Origin: Antitrichia curtipendula
Lineage: Eukaryota > Streptophyta > Bryopsida > Hypnales > Leucodontaceae
NCBI GenBank assembly: GCA_951230915.1
Contig: OX579638.1
Location: forward strand, 5,040,696-5,104,695
Length of the DNA: 64,000 nucleotides
Direction: 5' to 3'
Each line of letters begins with the position of its first letter. The first letter of the stretch is position 1. The notes under the pieces were generated by a model that saw only the letters and a list, made by a program, of their open reading frames with translations, was not told the origin of the DNA and did no database searches. Shown here in pieces: positions 12,152 to 22,585 of the stretch. A program made the position numbers and the translations under genes.

Positions 12152-14503
12152 CATCGACAAACTTACTGCTGGAGCACCTCCTCATCTGCTTCACCATTCG
12201 CTTTAAACAGCTTGCCATAGTTTTTTTCTTCAGTAAAGCGAGATGCTTTGTGAAGTGCATGCTTCTTGTATTTGTGCAGTGCCATATCGATCTTCCTTTG
12301 CTGATACCATGGAGTCGCAAGCTGCATCCAAGAAAAATAACCATACGAAGTTGAGTGGAAACTGAAACAAGAATCGTAGTTCCATCTAACACAAAGACAA
12401 CCCCCCTATGTAAGAAAACGCAGTTGAATAAATTCTAAAGTAGTTCAAGGAAGTTTTCTAACGAGAGGGGTCGTTTCCAGCGAACGATCTCTTGCAAATG
12501 CTAACTCACCTGATAAGCACAATAACAGCAAAGCTCAAGTACTGCGATAACAGCTGCAACCAAAATGAAAACATGCCCCTCGGTATTCAATCCCAGTAAA
12601 CGAGGTGTTTGTGCCACCAAATAGGGAAGAAGAGTGGCCATCATAATCCAAGACGCCCACTGCGTTTGTTTATCGTTCGTAACTCCCGATTCTGTTCCCA
12701 CAGAAAAAACAAATTCTCAACATCAAGCCAATGCCATTGTTTGCGAACAGCAAACATGAACATACACATTCAGCAAAACCTTAAAAAAATATCGAGAAAT
12801 ACTCAAAAAATTTCATTCTCATTGCAACTACATTTACTTGAAATGAAGAAGAAGACCATACTCCCAACTTCACATTGAAATAAAAAGTACCAAACTATTC
12901 AAGGGTCAACGGGAGTACTTGTGAGACTGAATTTGTTATCCGGAGACAATTGCTTATCCTTGGCCACCAGCTTGCCAGAAGTGGAATTCTCCACGAGGTC
13001 ACAGCGACCAGAAATAAGGCAGGATCCCCAGAGAGCAGTGAGCACCATAACGGATGATCCAGCAACCAAACCCATTCCCACCAGCACCTCCTCCTGCGCT
13101 TCAGCCTGGCTTGCTCCCAATCCCGACACTGCGATAGCCACAAACAGCAATAAGTGCTGCTGCATTCATTCAGTTGCAAGGAGATCAATTTCTGACCAAG
13201 ACGTTAACATAAGGTAATGTTCAAGGTAATGTAATATCAACTAGGCAATGGCATCATCATACAGGGAGCTGAAAAGCTCGAAATGGCTTCAAAGCACTGG
13301 GGTAACGACTGAACACTATCTAATCTCCTCAAGTTCAATCCAAAGTGCATACACTGGCTCTGTGACAACGTCAGATCAAGATGAAGACTAGAAACCAGGG
13401 GAAGTTGAACGAACAACAGAGGTCCAACTTCAGAGCAATTTTGCAGTTGGTCTGTGGTCAATTTTCTCATTACTAACACCAATTTTGGGGATACTATTCA
13501 CTTGACGTACTTCATTGGAGATCCCCTCACAACTGAATAAGGTACATATCATCTACTAGGCACCAATCAACGATCTCTACAAAAAAATAAAAATTAACAT
13601 TCGAAAGTAATGTTGACCAACGACCCTTCACTGTAGCATCACAGTAGTTGACAATATCTAAACTTTCCTATGCTGGCAACCAAAAATTTCAAATCCAAGA
13701 AGTGAGCACCAAAGAAAGAAGTCACCACAGAATCAAACCAAAATGGATACCGTGATTATTCAACTTGCACTCAAGTCCGCAACTCACAATTAACATTCAA
13801 GAGTACTATTTACCACCCACACTTTCACAGTGCTTTGATAACAACCAAACTTTCCCATAAAGATAGACTGACAACCAAAAATTTCAAACCCGAGGAAAGA
13901 AATAAGCGCCAAAGAAAGAAGTCACCACAGAATCAAACCAACATGGATACCCTGATTCTTGAATTAGCAACCAAGTCCCCATCTCAACAAAAATCATCCA
14001 AAACGAGACGCATCTCACTCTGCAATCAATCCATTTCCATTCACAAAGCATACTCATAATCACAACCACAACCGCAACCCCAAGAGCTTACCAGTGATGA
14101 GCAATGCATCAGGAAAGGCCCCCAGAATCGGCAACACCAGTCCCCCAATAATCCCCGGACTCATCACCGTCAGCAGCAGCTCACTCCCATCCGACAACAA
14201 CTGCGCGGCTTTCAACAACATGTACCCATAAATCACCAGCAGCGCCGCGTTTCCTCCCAAGCTCACGGAGCACGGCATAATCCCATACTGCTCCTCGCAC
14301 TCCTTCCCTTGAGCAATCCCCCACTTCCCAAACAACCTTCCCAGCCATGGCTGCTGCTCGTGCTCTGCAATCACGGATTCAATGTGCGCATCCCTTGTCA
14401 AATCTCGTGCATCCCCTGTTGCGCCTGCTTGAAGTGTTAGAAGCAGGAGGGTGATGGCGCCCAGGAGTAAGTGGCGGCCTCGCGGCGCCGTGAAAGGCTC
14501 CAT
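10792..14503 (-). CDS. NCL: NCL-type sodium/calcium exchanger with EF-hands
   Basis: Cation/Ca2+ exchanger-like membrane protein. The NCL relative in Arabidopsis acts in Ca2+/Na+ homeostasis and salt response, probably at an internal membrane. Seven exons, joined by GT/AG sites that keep frame: 14503-14092, 13128-12919, 12691-12510, 12321-12167, 11997-11712, 11532-11218, 11040-10792, giving 602 residues (family about 585). The start gives a signal peptide (residues 11-27 hydrophobic). The first exchanger repeat contains GIIGGLVLPILGAFPDALLI (about 117-136); the second contains ATPLATNSSEA in exon 6. Two canonical EF-hand loops lie in the central cytosolic part: 326-337 (DDEKDGHLTDAE) and 367-378 (DKSEDGKISWEE). 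An acidic run of about twelve D/E (425-436) follows. The C-terminal half has the family's TTFPLW motif and final helices. An in-frame extension upstream of the chosen Met is proline-rich and is taken as 5' UTR. All key residues are present. Confidence 0.93.
12121..12149. repeat. (TA)n microsatellite in NCL intron 4
   Basis: About fourteen TA units lying 17-45 bases downstream of the exon 4 donor site of the minus-strand NCL gene. The tract is palindromic and could be length-variable. Confidence 0.9.
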
Positions 14504-15060
14504 GGGTTTGTAGGTCTCGAATTGCGGCTTGTTGCAATGGAGAAGCGTGGATTTGCGATAAGGGGTCTGTGGGAGCGCCGATCGGCTGAGAAGACGAAAA
14601 AAGCGAAGAAAACGTTGTTGCGGGACTTGGGAGAGGGGCACGAGGCGAGACGGGAGGGTGCCAGCAGTGGGGATGCAGACGCGGAGGTCGGGGGGCGGTA
14701 TGTACGGTTGGTAGGTCGGAAGTTGGGGAGGTCGGAAGAAGCAGGGGGTAGTGTAGGTACTGGGCACCGACCAGGTTGTTTTATCTCATTTCATTTCATT
14801 TTTCTTGTTTCTGTTAACCCTAGACCGCCTGGCTAGAAACCGTGGAAATCATCTTTTGGGGTATCATGTGAATCATTTGCTTATAAAAGAGTTAATCATA
14901 AAGGTTGTCCCTAGTAGTAATAGTAGTGTCAAAAGAAGGTTTAAGTAAAAATTGTAATATAAAAGAAACACCGCACTAAACTCCATTAGACTCAAGTTTT
15001 AGTGCTCCAAGGAATTTTGTCCTTTGTTTTTCTCAATCTTGCATTGCACACACTTTATGA
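14504..15060. promoter_or_regulatory. NCL 5' flank / presumed promoter
   Basis: The 250 bases above the NCL start are GC-rich on a local scale and pyrimidine-rich on the minus strand, as in many plant 5' UTRs. No clear TATA box is seen on the minus strand. The rest to 15060 is AT-rich and featureless. Confidence 0.35.
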
Positions 15061-15064
15061 TTAA

Positions 15065-15896
15065 CCCCTAAAGAACTAAGGGGGTGGGGGGTGTCAAGGG
15101 GACATTAACAAAAATTGTAGTTTTTTTGTGTGTGAAAACTTTTAGCCCATTTGACTACGTAGATTGAAGGATTATAACATTTGAAGTGAGAAAACAAAAG
15201 TTTTTTCATTCCTACAAAATAGTGTCAACAGACTTTGAGCCCTCTTGGAGTATAAGTTTTGTTCTACACGAAAATGAGGATTTTGACCATTCACAAGTAT
15301 ATAATGCTAGGTTCACATGTGAAAATTTTTAGGAACAAGTGAGATGTTTAGCTTATACTAAATCACCTCGCAATGCAAAGAAGTTAAGTAAATTGGCAAT
15401 ACACAAGTCATTTTTTGATGATTTCTTGTGCAATGAAGAAATTTTTTATTTGAAATCCGAATGGTGAAAACTTCAAGACAAAAATTTGGAATATGTGGAA
15501 AAAATTTCAAATTTTGACTTCATGGATTGCAAGATAGTACAACTTGAAGTTAGAAGAAAATGTTTTCCTTTTAGAATGAGATTTAAGGACTAAAATTTGT
15601 TTTCTTTTAGACAATTGTATGCCATATTTTATTAGTTATATACATGTCAAATTTCAAAGGTTGATAAGTTTTTTGCAAAAGACTCCCAAAAGATTCTCAA
15701 GTTGCCCGAACTATTGAAAAAGTTCAAGGTAGTGTAACTTTTGAAGCACCCGATTGGAAAAAAAATTAGTTTTTTCCCCAAGGAGGTACATGTTCACACA
15801 TTGTATAAATTTCATGAATATCCAACCAAAAATGACTTTGTAGGAAGCTACTTGAGATTTTTTGCGTATATTGAACAAACACTAGTCCTTTAGATA
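15065..15896. mobile_element. TTAA-flanked element, copy 2 (decayed right end)
   Basis: TTAA is at 15061-15064 and 15897-15900. The left end is CCCCTAAAGAACTAAGGGG; the right end reads CCTTTAGATA instead of CCTTTAGGGG. The interior matches the element at 16796-17385 (shared AAAGATTCTC and TTGCCCGA blocks, and TGCCATATTTTATTAGTTA). No coding potential. Confidence 0.65.
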
Positions 15897-15900
15897 TTAA

Positions 15901-16674
15901 TTCAAAAAATCCAAAAGCACTTATTAGAGGTCAAAGTAGTGTGTAAGACCTCCTCTTTTCATGAAAAATTTCAATAATGAATATTTGCACTTTTGTCTTA
16001 CTTAGAAGGATTGTGTGTCATCTATCACACAATTTGTATTTTGAATGTTGTTTCAAAGTTAATCTTAGTAAGGCATTAGGAGAAAATTGAACCCCCAACA
16101 GGGCCACCTTGTAGTGCAAAAATTTGGGTAGGAAGACCTTTTTCAACTCACTAATTAGGCCAAGAATTCTATAATGAACTCAAAACAATTTGTCATCATT
16201 ACCCAATCCATCTTCACAATCTCATAAATCTCATGATAGTTTTATCATGGAAGATGGAGCACATGCCTCAATTAAATTCTACATGCAAAGTGGTCACAAA
16301 TAATCATATGTGGTGGTTCTAATTAGTAAGAAAACTCATAGCCTCTTTGTAGGTTCAATTTTTTTCTAATGATGCAACCCCCAATGATCAAGGTAGTCAC
16401 CAAAATGCCATATTTAACTACTTTACACTTTTGAAAGTCCAAAATTAATAATGGTCATTAGGAGATCCCACGATGGTCATCGGGAGATTTATACAAACAT
16501 TGGGAGATCTCACAATGTTATTATCCTGTGATCTTCCGATGTTTAGTCTAGAATATATTGAATAGACCAGAAGTAGTTAAATATGGCATCAAATAATCCA
16601 AATAGTAGACAAAGAGGTACATCTTTATGTAATGAACTCATCCATCGGAGAAGATCTGTAACATCTTTACATGG
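15901..16674. other. gene-free stretch
   Basis: Only AT-rich unique-looking sequence. Around 16450-16550 short inverted pieces of the phrase GGGAGAT / ATCTTCCG occur, which is too little to name an element. Confidence 0.5.
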
Positions 16675-16678
16675 TTAA

Positions 16679-17838
16679 CTCTAGAAGGACGATGCAGATA
16701 CTAAGTGCCTTCATGGATGATAGAAAATCCTTCTATATGCAAATGTTCATCTTTGAAATTTTGTGTGAAAAGGGAAGTCTTGTATAATAGTTTAACCCCT
16801 AAAGGACCAAGGGGGGTATTCAGGGAGATATTGTCAAAAACTGTGGTTTTTTAGTTTGTTAATCAAAACTGAAAATTGAATTTTTTTTTTGAAACTTCAA
16901 CCGTACAAAGCTAAAGTAAAGTATTTTATCAAAGTGTGGAAAAAATTTCAGCCCATTTGACCGTGTGGATTGAAAGATTATAACGTTTGAAGTTAGAAGA
17001 ATATGTTTTTTTTTGAAACCGCCCCAAGATAGCTAACAAAGTTTGACTACGCTTAGAATGTGATTTGAGTATTTAAATTTGTTTTTTTCTGGACAATTGT
17101 ATGCCATATTTTATTAGTTACATACATGCCAAATTTCAAAAGTTGATGAGCTTTTCTGCAAAAGATTCTCCAAAGATTCCCAAATTGCCCGAGCTGCCCC
17201 AAAAGTTCAAGGCAGCATAACTTTTGATCCGGGCACCCGATTGGGAAAAAAATTATTTTTTCACGAAGGAGGCACATATATGTACATTGTGTCCAAATTT
17301 CATGAACATCTGACGAAAAATGACTTCATAGGAACCTACCCGAGATTTCTTGCGTACGTTGAACGGACACTTGATCCTTTAGGGGTTAACCTCCAATGTG
17401 TATCCTTGTTTTTTTTAAGCAAATGATTCACATGTTACCAAAAAAGATGATTTCCATAGTGACCAATTCATCATTTAAAAAAAATAAGGCCATGATACTT
17501 TGCCAAAAATGATATGATTTTTGGACCAACATGTACTTTCTTCATTTCTACAATGATTTGTAAAGTCATCCATCATCTTCTTCTTGGCTGCAATGTTCTT
17601 GCAAGGTTGATCCTTGAATGTCCCAACAATGGATCCTATCTCTCCAAATTCCAAAGATTTCCTTGTTTGACTATTATAATCTTTTCAAAAGTAAGGTCAA
17701 AAGACGTGTCCATTTCTCTTTAAACTTTGGTCTTGTCTCCACTACTAATTGACACAGTCCCTTGTTAGGTGATAGTTTGAATTGGAATTAGTTCACAAGG
17801 GTCTAGATTTTAGTAAACACGCATTGGACGCTCAAGGG
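16679..17838. mobile_element. TTAA-flanked element hosting a nested TTAA element
   Basis: TTAA lies at 16675-16678 and 17839-17842. The left end is CTCTAGAAGGACGATGC; the right end, inverted, is CCCTTGAGCGTCCAATGC. A second element (16796-17385) is inserted at a TTAA inside it. Partial relatives of the host, without the insertion, lie at 27391-27723 and 59534-59770. Confidence 0.6.
16796..17385. mobile_element. TTAA-flanked element, nested copy 3
   Basis: TTAA lies at 16792-16795 and 17386-17389, with perfect ends CCCCTAAAGGACCAAGGGG and CCTTTAGGGG. It is 590 bp and related to copy 2. In the relatives of the host sequence the uninterrupted site reads ATAGTTTGACCTCC (27514-27527), so insertion at a TTAA in ATAGT-TTAA-CCTCC is directly visible. 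Confidence 0.8.
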
Positions 17839-17842
17839 TTAA

Positions 17843-19005
17843 GGACTAAAGTGTCCAGTGAATGATTTGCAAGAAAACTATAAGAAAAACAAAACTTCAA
17901 AGCTCCTAAGCAAAATCAGAATTGAGAAAACTTATTTCAAATTTTCTGGAAATGGGGGAAAAAAAATTCAAGTCCTTTGGAATTGGAATTGCTTTGGCTA
18001 ACTTGCATCATCATATTTACACTTCTATACGGGGTACCTAGATAGCAAATCTGGGTGGTAATAGGCTGATCTACCCTACTGTCTGCGCCCAAGCCCAACA
18101 CTAAAATGGACGGTTGGCTGTAGTACGCTGATAGCGGGTACCGGGCAGTTACGTGTGCCAACACTGTAGGACGGTACTAGCCAGTACGGATATGCGTATT
18201 ATCCCCTTAAAAAGCCCTAAAAGAGCGGATAGGTAGACATCATTGATCATTCCATCAATCCCGTGCAACCAATTTCAATCACCCATACTATTTCCCGATA
18301 TCATCTTCAGTTCGTCAGCCAGCGATGAATGAATGAAAAAAATAAAATGAATGAAGAAATAAGAGAATGGATGAAACTAAATACCCCGATCCGTGCTGAT
18401 CCAGTCGAAGGGCGGGATCGTGAGACACGTTGCAGCAGCCACGTCATCCCCACCGACACGGTCTGCCTTGTCATCTTGCCATGTGGAGCGTTGCTTACTT
18501 GGTCAATGCATCTACCTGGACACCACTCTCCCACCTATCTGGGAGAGACATGTATCCTCCCATCCAAGTTCAGTCACACATAACATTGTTAACCACGCGA
18601 ATGCACTCCCTCTAACATGAGATATAATCCCCCCTTGGATGCCGGGGGGGAAATTTTAGTTATAATTGAGTACATCCAATTGGTTTGGAGATCCCTGTAG
18701 CTCTGATAAGACCATATCGACGAATGGGGGGGTCCTGATATGGGGGGAGCAAAAGGGACCCCCCCGCTGAAGGTTAATAATGTTATACATGTTCTGGGGA
18801 GGATTGACCCATGTCATTGCCCCATCTAAGCGTAAATGTAAAAATTGCCTGTTATTTTGTGTAGCTTAAATTTTGTATTTCTTCATGTCTTCTACACTGA
18901 ATAGGGATATTAAGGGGATCAAAGAATTAAAGGGACTTTCTATAGAAAACTATAAATGTTTGAAACATGATGTACACCCTCTCGACACTTTAGTAACTAT
19001 TCATG
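17843..19005. other. gene-free stretch with a GC-richer island
   Basis: From about 18000 to 18830 the base composition is clearly richer in GC than the surroundings, with palindromic bits such as CCACGTCATCC and several G or C runs (18647-18654, 18727-18760). No frame looks like a real gene. From 18793 to 18925 it holds the left half of an inverted repeat whose partner is at 22628-22773, outside the Tc1 element. Confidence 0.4.
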
Positions 19006-19007
19006 TA

Positions 19008-19939
19008 CAGTGGGGTACCAATCAAAATGTCGTTTTCGAATTCGTAGTGAGAAAAATTTCAGTATTGCCAACTTTGAAAGTCTCCCGAGAGCTCAAAAAT
19101 TGGTATTTTACCACGAAATTTTTACCACAGCATCATCTTTAAGTTAATTATATGTATGACAAATTTCAAGGCCAAAAGATTCACCGAAAAAAAGTTATTC
19201 AAAATATTGGTAGCTGTGGAAATTTTTTCACTGCTGCCAACTTTGGCAGCCTCTCAAAGATTGAATTATTATTTTTTGCCATGAAATTCTTGGAACAAAA
19301 ACCTCTTTACGTTAATAACATATGATAAAAATTTCAAGGCCAAAAGATTAATAAAAAAAAAAGATATTAACAATCTACCAACATGTGTCGTTTTGAGAAA
19401 CAATTGTGAAAATCATTTCACTACTTCAACTTTGACACCCTCCCAAGGGCTGAAAAATTGCTTATTTACTATGGAATTTTTCCCACAAAGTTATTTCTAT
19501 GTTAATAACATTTGTGACAAGTTTCAAAGCCAAAAAAGTTATACAAGAAAAAATATTCAAAATCTACCAACATGTGTAGCTGTGAAAAATCATTTCACTA
19601 CTTCCAACTTTGACACCCTCCTAAGGGCTGCAATTTTACTTGTTTACCATGAATTTTTTTGCACAAAATTCCCTCTATGCTAATAACATGTGTGCCAAAT
19701 TTGAAGGTCAAAAGACTTACACAAAAAAAGAAATCCACAATCTACCAACATGTGTAGTTGTGGGAAACAATGGGGGAAACCATTTCATTGCTACCAACTT
19801 TGACACCCTCCCAACGGTTGAGAAATTGTCTATTTACCATGAAATTTTGGGCACAATATGCTCTTTATGTTAACAACATTCATGCCAAATTTCAAGGTCA
19901 AAAAATTTATACAAAAAAAAATATTTACAATCTACCAAC
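19008..19939 (+). repeat. left 932-bp TIR of the Tc1 element, made of subrepeats
   Basis: Contains about five tandem units of 170-190 bp. The phrase TTTCAAGGCCAAAAG recurs near 19165, 19335, 19520 (variant), 19700 (variant) and 19887 (variant), and AATCTACCAACATGTGT near 19373, 19560, 19740 and 19928. Open frames here are shadows of this repeat. Confidence 0.9.
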
Positions 19940-20942
19940 CTGTATGTACTCCATTTGCTTCAATCACTGCTTGTAACCTAGAGGGCATAGAATGACATAG
20001 TTGAAGGATCTTTGTACCATTGATTAACCTCCACTCTCTTTCAATAACTACCTTCAAGTCATCTAAGTTTTTTGGACATATTGGGCCATGTTGCACAACA
20101 TCTTTCAAAATCTTCCAAAGGTTCTCAATTGGATTGAGATCGGGATAATTTGTAGGCCAATTGAGCTTCTCCAAAAGGTATGTTTGTCTCCATTCTTCAC
20201 ATAGTTTGATACGATGGACAGGTGCGCCATCTTCCATGAGCAATCCCTGTGGCATTCTACTCATAAAATGAAGCAACTCGCCATTGTAGACCACTTCAAC
20301 AAAATCCTTAGCAAAACGTCTATCTTTGGGCATAAAAACAAGTTGTGACTTTTGTCCTCCAGCAAATGCACTCCAAATCATCAAAGAAGTTATCCCACTC
20401 TTAAAAGTTAGAAGTATACAACTTGATGAATAGAGCTCATATGCATTTCTCCAAACATGAACTTGTCTAGAATTTTTTCCAACTTCAAAGGTAGACTCAT
20501 ATGTCCAAACAACTCTCTTCCATTCTTTTACACTCCACCTACAATATTTTTGAGCAAATGCCAATCGTTGAAACATGTGACGAGGTGTCAAGAAAGGTTT
20601 TTTAATTGCAATTCGACTGAAAATGCCACTCTCATGTAAGGCCATTTGAATAGTCGATCTAGACACTTGAGTAGAACATATATTAGTGATCTTAGAGAGT
20701 GTCGAGCGACAATGAGTTTTTGAGACACGTATAATAGCACGGACATCTCTATCACTAAGTTTTTTAGCATGACTTCCACCACAAGGTTTACACTTATAGG
20801 TTCCATCTTCTCGAAATTTCTTCACTACCCTCTGAACTGTTCTAACATGGACTCCAACAATAGCTGCAATGTCAACTCTTGTCTTCCATGCCTCACTCAA
20901 ACCTACTATGTGAGCACAAGTTTCATCTAAAATAGCCATCAC
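19932..20942 (-). CDS. Tc1-type transposase, first catalytic Asp replaced by Tyr
   Basis: A 336-residue full-length ORF. The N-terminus has a paired-type helix-turn-helix (about residues 18-45, then a second DNA-binding part at 60-100). The catalytic core follows: VVWTYESTFEVGKNSRQVH (145-163), where relatives have (S/T)DES, so the first acidic residue is Tyr148 (TAT, 20499-20501; a single base from GAT); EDGAPVHR gives Asp238; YPDLNPIENLW gives Glu273. There are 34 residues between Asp238 and Glu273. The stop codon and last four residues fall in the left TIR. The substitution should abolish catalysis, so the copy is presumably inactive although otherwise intact; it may have been moved by a sister copy, or mutated after insertion. 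Confidence 0.92.
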   Translation of the reverse strand: MMAILDETCAHIVGLSEAWKTRVDIAAIVGVHVRTVQRVVKKFREDGTYKCKPCGGSHAKKLSDRDVRAIIRVSKTHCRSTLSKITNICSTQVSRSTIQMALHESGIFSRIAIKKPFLTPRHMFQRLAFAQKYCRWSVKEWKRVVWTYESTFEVGKNSRQVHVWRNAYELYSSSCILLTFKSGITSLMIWSAFAGGQKSQLVFMPKDRRFAKDFVEVVYNGELLHFMSRMPQGLLMEDGAPVHRIKLCEEWRQTYLLEKLNWPTNYPDLNPIENLWKILKDVVQHGPICPKNLDDLKVVIEREWRLINGTKILQLCHSMPSRLQAVIEANGVHTGW

Positions 20943-21651
20943 TCAATGACCATGATCTAGTCTTCACTTAATTACCATGATCCAACCTCACTCACTGAGC
21001 ACATATATAACTTCACTCAATCATCAGAAACAAATCTCACATACCCTCAATCAATCACCATGATCCAACCTTATTCACTACATGCATAACCTCACTCAAT
21101 TGTAAAAAAAACTCACATATCCTCAATCACTCACCATCATCCAGCCTCACAACCTTCACTCATTTACCAGACCTCACCAGTCACCACATGTAAGTTATAA
21201 CCTCTCTCACTCTTAAAGAAAATCTCACATACCTCCATATATCCTCAATCACTCATCCCATGTCTCATCCACTCAGTTATCACATAGCCTAGACTTGCTC
21301 AATCACTCATATTCACAAAGTTTCAATCCTCTGCTTAGAAAATAATCACCCATCACTTGCTTCTCTCATCATCCCACATCCCACCTCCTATAATACTCTA
21401 TTGAAAATGCAAGCATTCTTATTGAGAGGAAAAAGCTTCTTCATGCATGTATGGTCTCCAATTTTTAAACAAGTGCATTCTTTGAGATGTGACAAGTGCA
21501 CACAACTAGATTTGGCTATCCTTGATTTTATTGAGAAGCATTTATGATTAGAGATTGCATCATCTGGAGAATTTCAATCTAGAAGCATGAGTGTCTAACA
21601 TACTTCAACAATTTCAATGTCTTTAATAAAATGTATCTCACAACTACACAT

Positions 21652-22583
21652 GTTGGTAGATTGTAAATATTTTTTTTTGTATAAATTTTTTGACCTTGAA
21701 ATTTGGCATGAATGTTGTTAACATAAAGAGCATATTGTGCCCAAAATTTCATGGTAAATAGACAATTTCTCAACCGTTGGGAGGGTGTCAAAGTTGGTAG
21801 CAATGAAATGGTTTCCCCCATTGTTTCCCACAACTACACATGTTGGTAGATTGTGGATTTCTTTTTTTGTGTAAGTCTTTTGACCTTCAAATTTGGCACA
21901 CATGTTATTAGCATAGAGGGAATTTTGTGCAAAAAAATTCATGGTAAACAAGTAAAATTGCAGCCCTTAGGAGGGTGTCAAAGTTGGAAGTAGTGAAATG
22001 ATTTTTCACAGCTACACATGTTGGTAGATTTTGAATATTTTTTCTTGTATAACTTTTTTGGCTTTGAAACTTGTCACAAATGTTATTAACATAGAAATAA
22101 CTTTGTGGGAAAAATTCCATAGTAAATAAGCAATTTTTCAGCCCTTGGGAGGGTGTCAAAGTTGAAGTAGTGAAATGATTTTCACAATTGTTTCTCAAAA
22201 CGACACATGTTGGTAGATTGTTAATATCTTTTTTTTTTATTAATCTTTTGGCCTTGAAATTTTTATCATATGTTATTAACGTAAAGAGGTTTTTGTTCCA
22301 AGAATTTCATGGCAAAAAATAATAATTCAATCTTTGAGAGGCTGCCAAAGTTGGCAGCAGTGAAAAAATTTCCACAGCTACCAATATTTTGAATAACTTT
22401 TTTTCGGTGAATCTTTTGGCCTTGAAATTTGTCATACATATAATTAACTTAAAGATGATGCTGTGGTAAAAATTTCGTGGTAAAATACCAATTTTTGAGC
22501 TCTCGGGAGACTTTCAAAGTTGGCAATACTGAAATTTTTCTCACTACGAATTCGAAAACGACATTTTGATTGGTACCCCACTG
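21652..22583 (-). repeat. right 932-bp TIR of the Tc1 element
   Basis: Inverse of 19008-19939. A 96-codon shadow frame is letter-for-letter the same in both arms, so divergence is very low. The arm lies upstream of the minus-strand transposase and would hold its promoter. Confidence 0.9.
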
Positions 22584-22585
22584 TA

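Larger units (their letters stand above)
19008..22583. mobile_element. Tc1-type (DD34E) transposon with long TIRs
   Basis: Complete element of 3576 bp. TA target duplications lie at 19006-19007 and 22584-22585; the ends are CAGTGGGGTACC and its inverse. Terminal inverted repeats of 932 bp (19008-19939 and 21652-22583) are close to identical, which suggests recent insertion. Between them lie a transposase ORF on the minus strand and about 700 bp of degenerate CTCACTCAATCACC-like repeats (20940-21400). The D-D34-E spacing and the TA duplication define the Tc1 group. Confidence 0.93.

Noticed and set aside
14504..14767. In-frame N-terminal extension of NCL
   Set aside because: Proline-rich and unlike any NCL; the internal Met gives a proper signal peptide.
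19393..19873. Open frames on the plus strand inside the Tc1 arm with repeated peptides
   Set aside because: They are shadows of the subrepeats and occur identically in the other arm; no domain.
20940..21400. Possible CRISPR-like array of CTCACTCAATCACC units
   Set aside because: Degenerate low-complexity repeat without constant spacers, inside a eukaryotic transposon.
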